6,252 nucleotides of DNA, from contig JAICEH010000126.1 of assembly GCA_025924275.1 (NCBI GenBank), positions 1-6,252 on the forward strand. Reading direction: 5' to 3'. Under the pieces are notes generated by a model. It did not search any database, was not told the DNA's origin, and was given only the letters and a program-made list of their open reading frames with translations. Below, piece after piece: positions 5,146-6,252 of the stretch. Position 1 is the first letter of the stretch. Every line of letters begins with the position of its first letter. A program made the translations under genes and the position numbers. Source of the DNA: Gemmatimonadales bacterium. GTDB taxonomy: Bacteria; Gemmatimonadota; Gemmatimonadetes; Gemmatimonadales; GWC2-71-9.

Positions 5146-6252
5146 CTACCGGGTGCGGCGGAGCTGGAACGTGCTCTGGAGCCGCACCCCGACGCCGGTG
5201 GGCCCGCGCACCCCGTCCGGCTCCTCGCTCCCGGTGTATGCGGTACCGGCGATGTCCAGGTGGGCCCAGGGGAAGCCGTCCACGAACTCCCGGAGGAACC
5301 ACCCGGCGGTGATGCTCCCGGCCCAGCGGCCCCCGGAGTTCTTGACGTCCGCCACGTCCGACTTGATGAGCTCGCGGTACTCATCCCAGAGCGGGAGGGG
5401 CCAGACGCGCTCGCCGGCCTCCTCGCCCGCGGCGGTGAGGTCGGCCATCAACTTGGGATCGGTCCCCAGGAGCCCGGTGGCGGTGTGGCCCAGCGCCACC
5501 ACGATCGCCCCGGTCAGGGTGGCGATGTCCACCACGCAGGCAGGCTGGTACCGCCGCGCGTAGGACAGGGCGTCCGCCAGCAGGAGCCGCCCTTCGGCGT
5601 CGGTGTTCACCACCTCGATCGTCTTGCCGAGGTGGCTCCGGACGACGTCGCCCGGCTTGTAGGCGCTGCCGGAGGGCATGTTTTCCGCCGACGGGAGGAG
5701 CCCGACCACGCGGAGCTTCGGGCGGAGGCGGCCCAGCATCTCGAACGCCCCGAGGACCGCCGCGGCCCCCGACATGTCGAACTTCATCTCCTCCATCTTG
5801 TCCGCCGGCTTGATGGAGATGCCCCCCGTGTCGAAGGTGACCCCCTTCCCCACCAGGACCACCGGCTTGCCGCGGGCCCCGTCGTACTCGATCGCGATGA
5901 ACCGGGATTCGTTGACGCTGCCCTGCCCCACGGCGAGGAGCGCGTGCATTCCCTCCTTCTCCATCGCCTTCCGGTCGAGCACGGTGATCCGGAACCCGTA
6001 GCGCTCGGCCAGGGCACGGGCGTGATCGGCGAGCACCCGCGGAACCAGCAGGTTGCCCGGGAGGACCTGGAGGTCCCGGGTGAAGGCCTGGCCCGCGGCC
6101 ACCGCCGCGCCGACCTCGAGGCCGCGCCGGAAGGCGCGGGTCGGCCGCGCGCGCGCCACGATCAGGGCGGCGAGCGGCGGCTTGGGTTCCTTCGGGGGCT
6201 CCTTGAGTTCGCGGTAGTGCCAGGCGCCGTAGCCGAGGCCCTCGGCGATGGC
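5146..6252 (-). CDS. pepA: Leucyl aminopeptidase, peptidase family M17 (C-terminal part, cut by window edge)
   Basis: Cytosolic two-metal aminopeptidase that removes N-terminal residues from peptides. The 368 residues present hold the end of the linker and the whole catalytic domain. Roughly the first 120-140 residues (the non-catalytic N-terminal domain) lie beyond position 6252. The GTG at 6159 is an internal codon, because the frame stays open upstream as AIAEGLGYGAWHYRELK, a normal family sequence. Metal and catalytic residues are all present, numbered in this fragment: Lys136 in VGKGVTFDTGG, Asp141, Lys148, Asp159 in MKFDMSGA, and Asp218, Glu220 and Arg222 in the signature NTDAEGRL (nt 5584-5607). 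ENMPSG and ATLTGA are also intact. It should therefore be an active enzyme. Its TAG stop lies 1 nt before the start of the outer-membrane protein gene, so the two are probably co-transcribed, although no functional link is evident. Confidence 0.95.
   Translation of the reverse strand, partial: AIAEGLGYGAWHYRELKEPPKEPKPPLAALIVARARPTRAFRRGLEVGAAVAAGQAFTRDLQVLPGNLLVPRVLADHARALAERYGFRITVLDRKAMEKEGMHALLAVGQGSVNESRFIAIEYDGARGKPVVLVGKGVTFDTGGISIKPADKMEEMKFDMSGAAAVLGAFEMLGRLRPKLRVVGLLPSAENMPSGSAYKPGDVVRSHLGKTIEVVNTDAEGRLLLADALSYARRYQPACVVDIATLTGAIVVALGHTATGLLGTDPKLMADLTAAGEEAGERVWPLPLWDEYRELIKSDVADVKNSGGRWAGSITAGWFLREFVDGFPWAHLDIAGTAYTGSEEPDGVRGPTGVGVRLQSTFQLRRTR

Noticed and set aside
3471..5312. 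613-codon plus-strand open frame
   Set aside because: It lies antisense to the outer-membrane protein gene and the end of pepA. It is rich in Arg, Gly, Pro and Ala with no domain or signal, as expected when very GC-rich coding DNA leaves antisense frames free of stops.
5145..5384. 80-codon N-terminal extension of the outer-membrane protein frame
   Set aside because: It overlaps the C-terminus of pepA and would bury the signal peptide that begins at 5144.
1..6252. Search for mobile elements, CRISPR arrays, tRNAs, riboswitches or a defence system
   Set aside because: Apart from the 73-nt gap, the window is filled with intact minus-strand housekeeping genes and one outer-membrane protein. I found no repeat arrays, transposase, integrase, tRNA-like cloverleaf or composition break that would support such elements.

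Overview
The window is a very GC-rich bacterial chromosomal segment in which every gene I can support lies on the minus strand and is read from high to low coordinates. Dense packing, GTG/TTG starts, an outer-membrane beta-barrel protein with a signal peptide ending in ...LAAQ, and this particular housekeeping gene order suggest a Gram-negative, high-GC phylum. Gemmatimonadota is my best guess. That assignment rests on general resemblance, not on a database match.

Layout in transcription order: (1) 6252-5146, the C-terminal two thirds or more of an M17 leucyl aminopeptidase (PepA), cut by the window edge. (2) 5144-3372, a 590-residue exported protein with a TonB-receptor-like plug region followed by beta-barrel-like sequence, starting 1 nt after the pepA stop. 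(3) 3371-3299, the only intergenic gap. It holds a perfect 17-nt palindrome next to the stop codon and a short AT-rich patch that may carry a promoter. (4) 3298-1, a tightly packed five-gene run: yicC, gmk, rpoZ, coaBC and a family 4-type uracil-DNA glycosylase cut by the left edge. Junctions in this run are 3-nt or 8-nt stop/start overlaps, apart from a 7-nt gap before rpoZ.

The five-gene run joins RNA turnover (YicC endoribonuclease family), GMP phosphorylation (Gmk), the RNA polymerase omega subunit, coenzyme A synthesis (CoaBC) and uracil excision from DNA. gmk-rpoZ and rpoZ-coaBC neighbourhoods are widespread in bacteria, so this looks like an ancestral housekeeping operon and not an island. 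pepA and the outer-membrane protein form a separate coupled pair upstream.

No tRNA, rRNA, CRISPR array, mobile element or obvious foreign segment is visible. The points most worth a second look are the altered CoaC flavin-domain loop (Cys replaced by Glu, plus an extra residue), the divergent compact plug/barrel protein, and the palindrome and AT-rich patch that separate the two gene groups.
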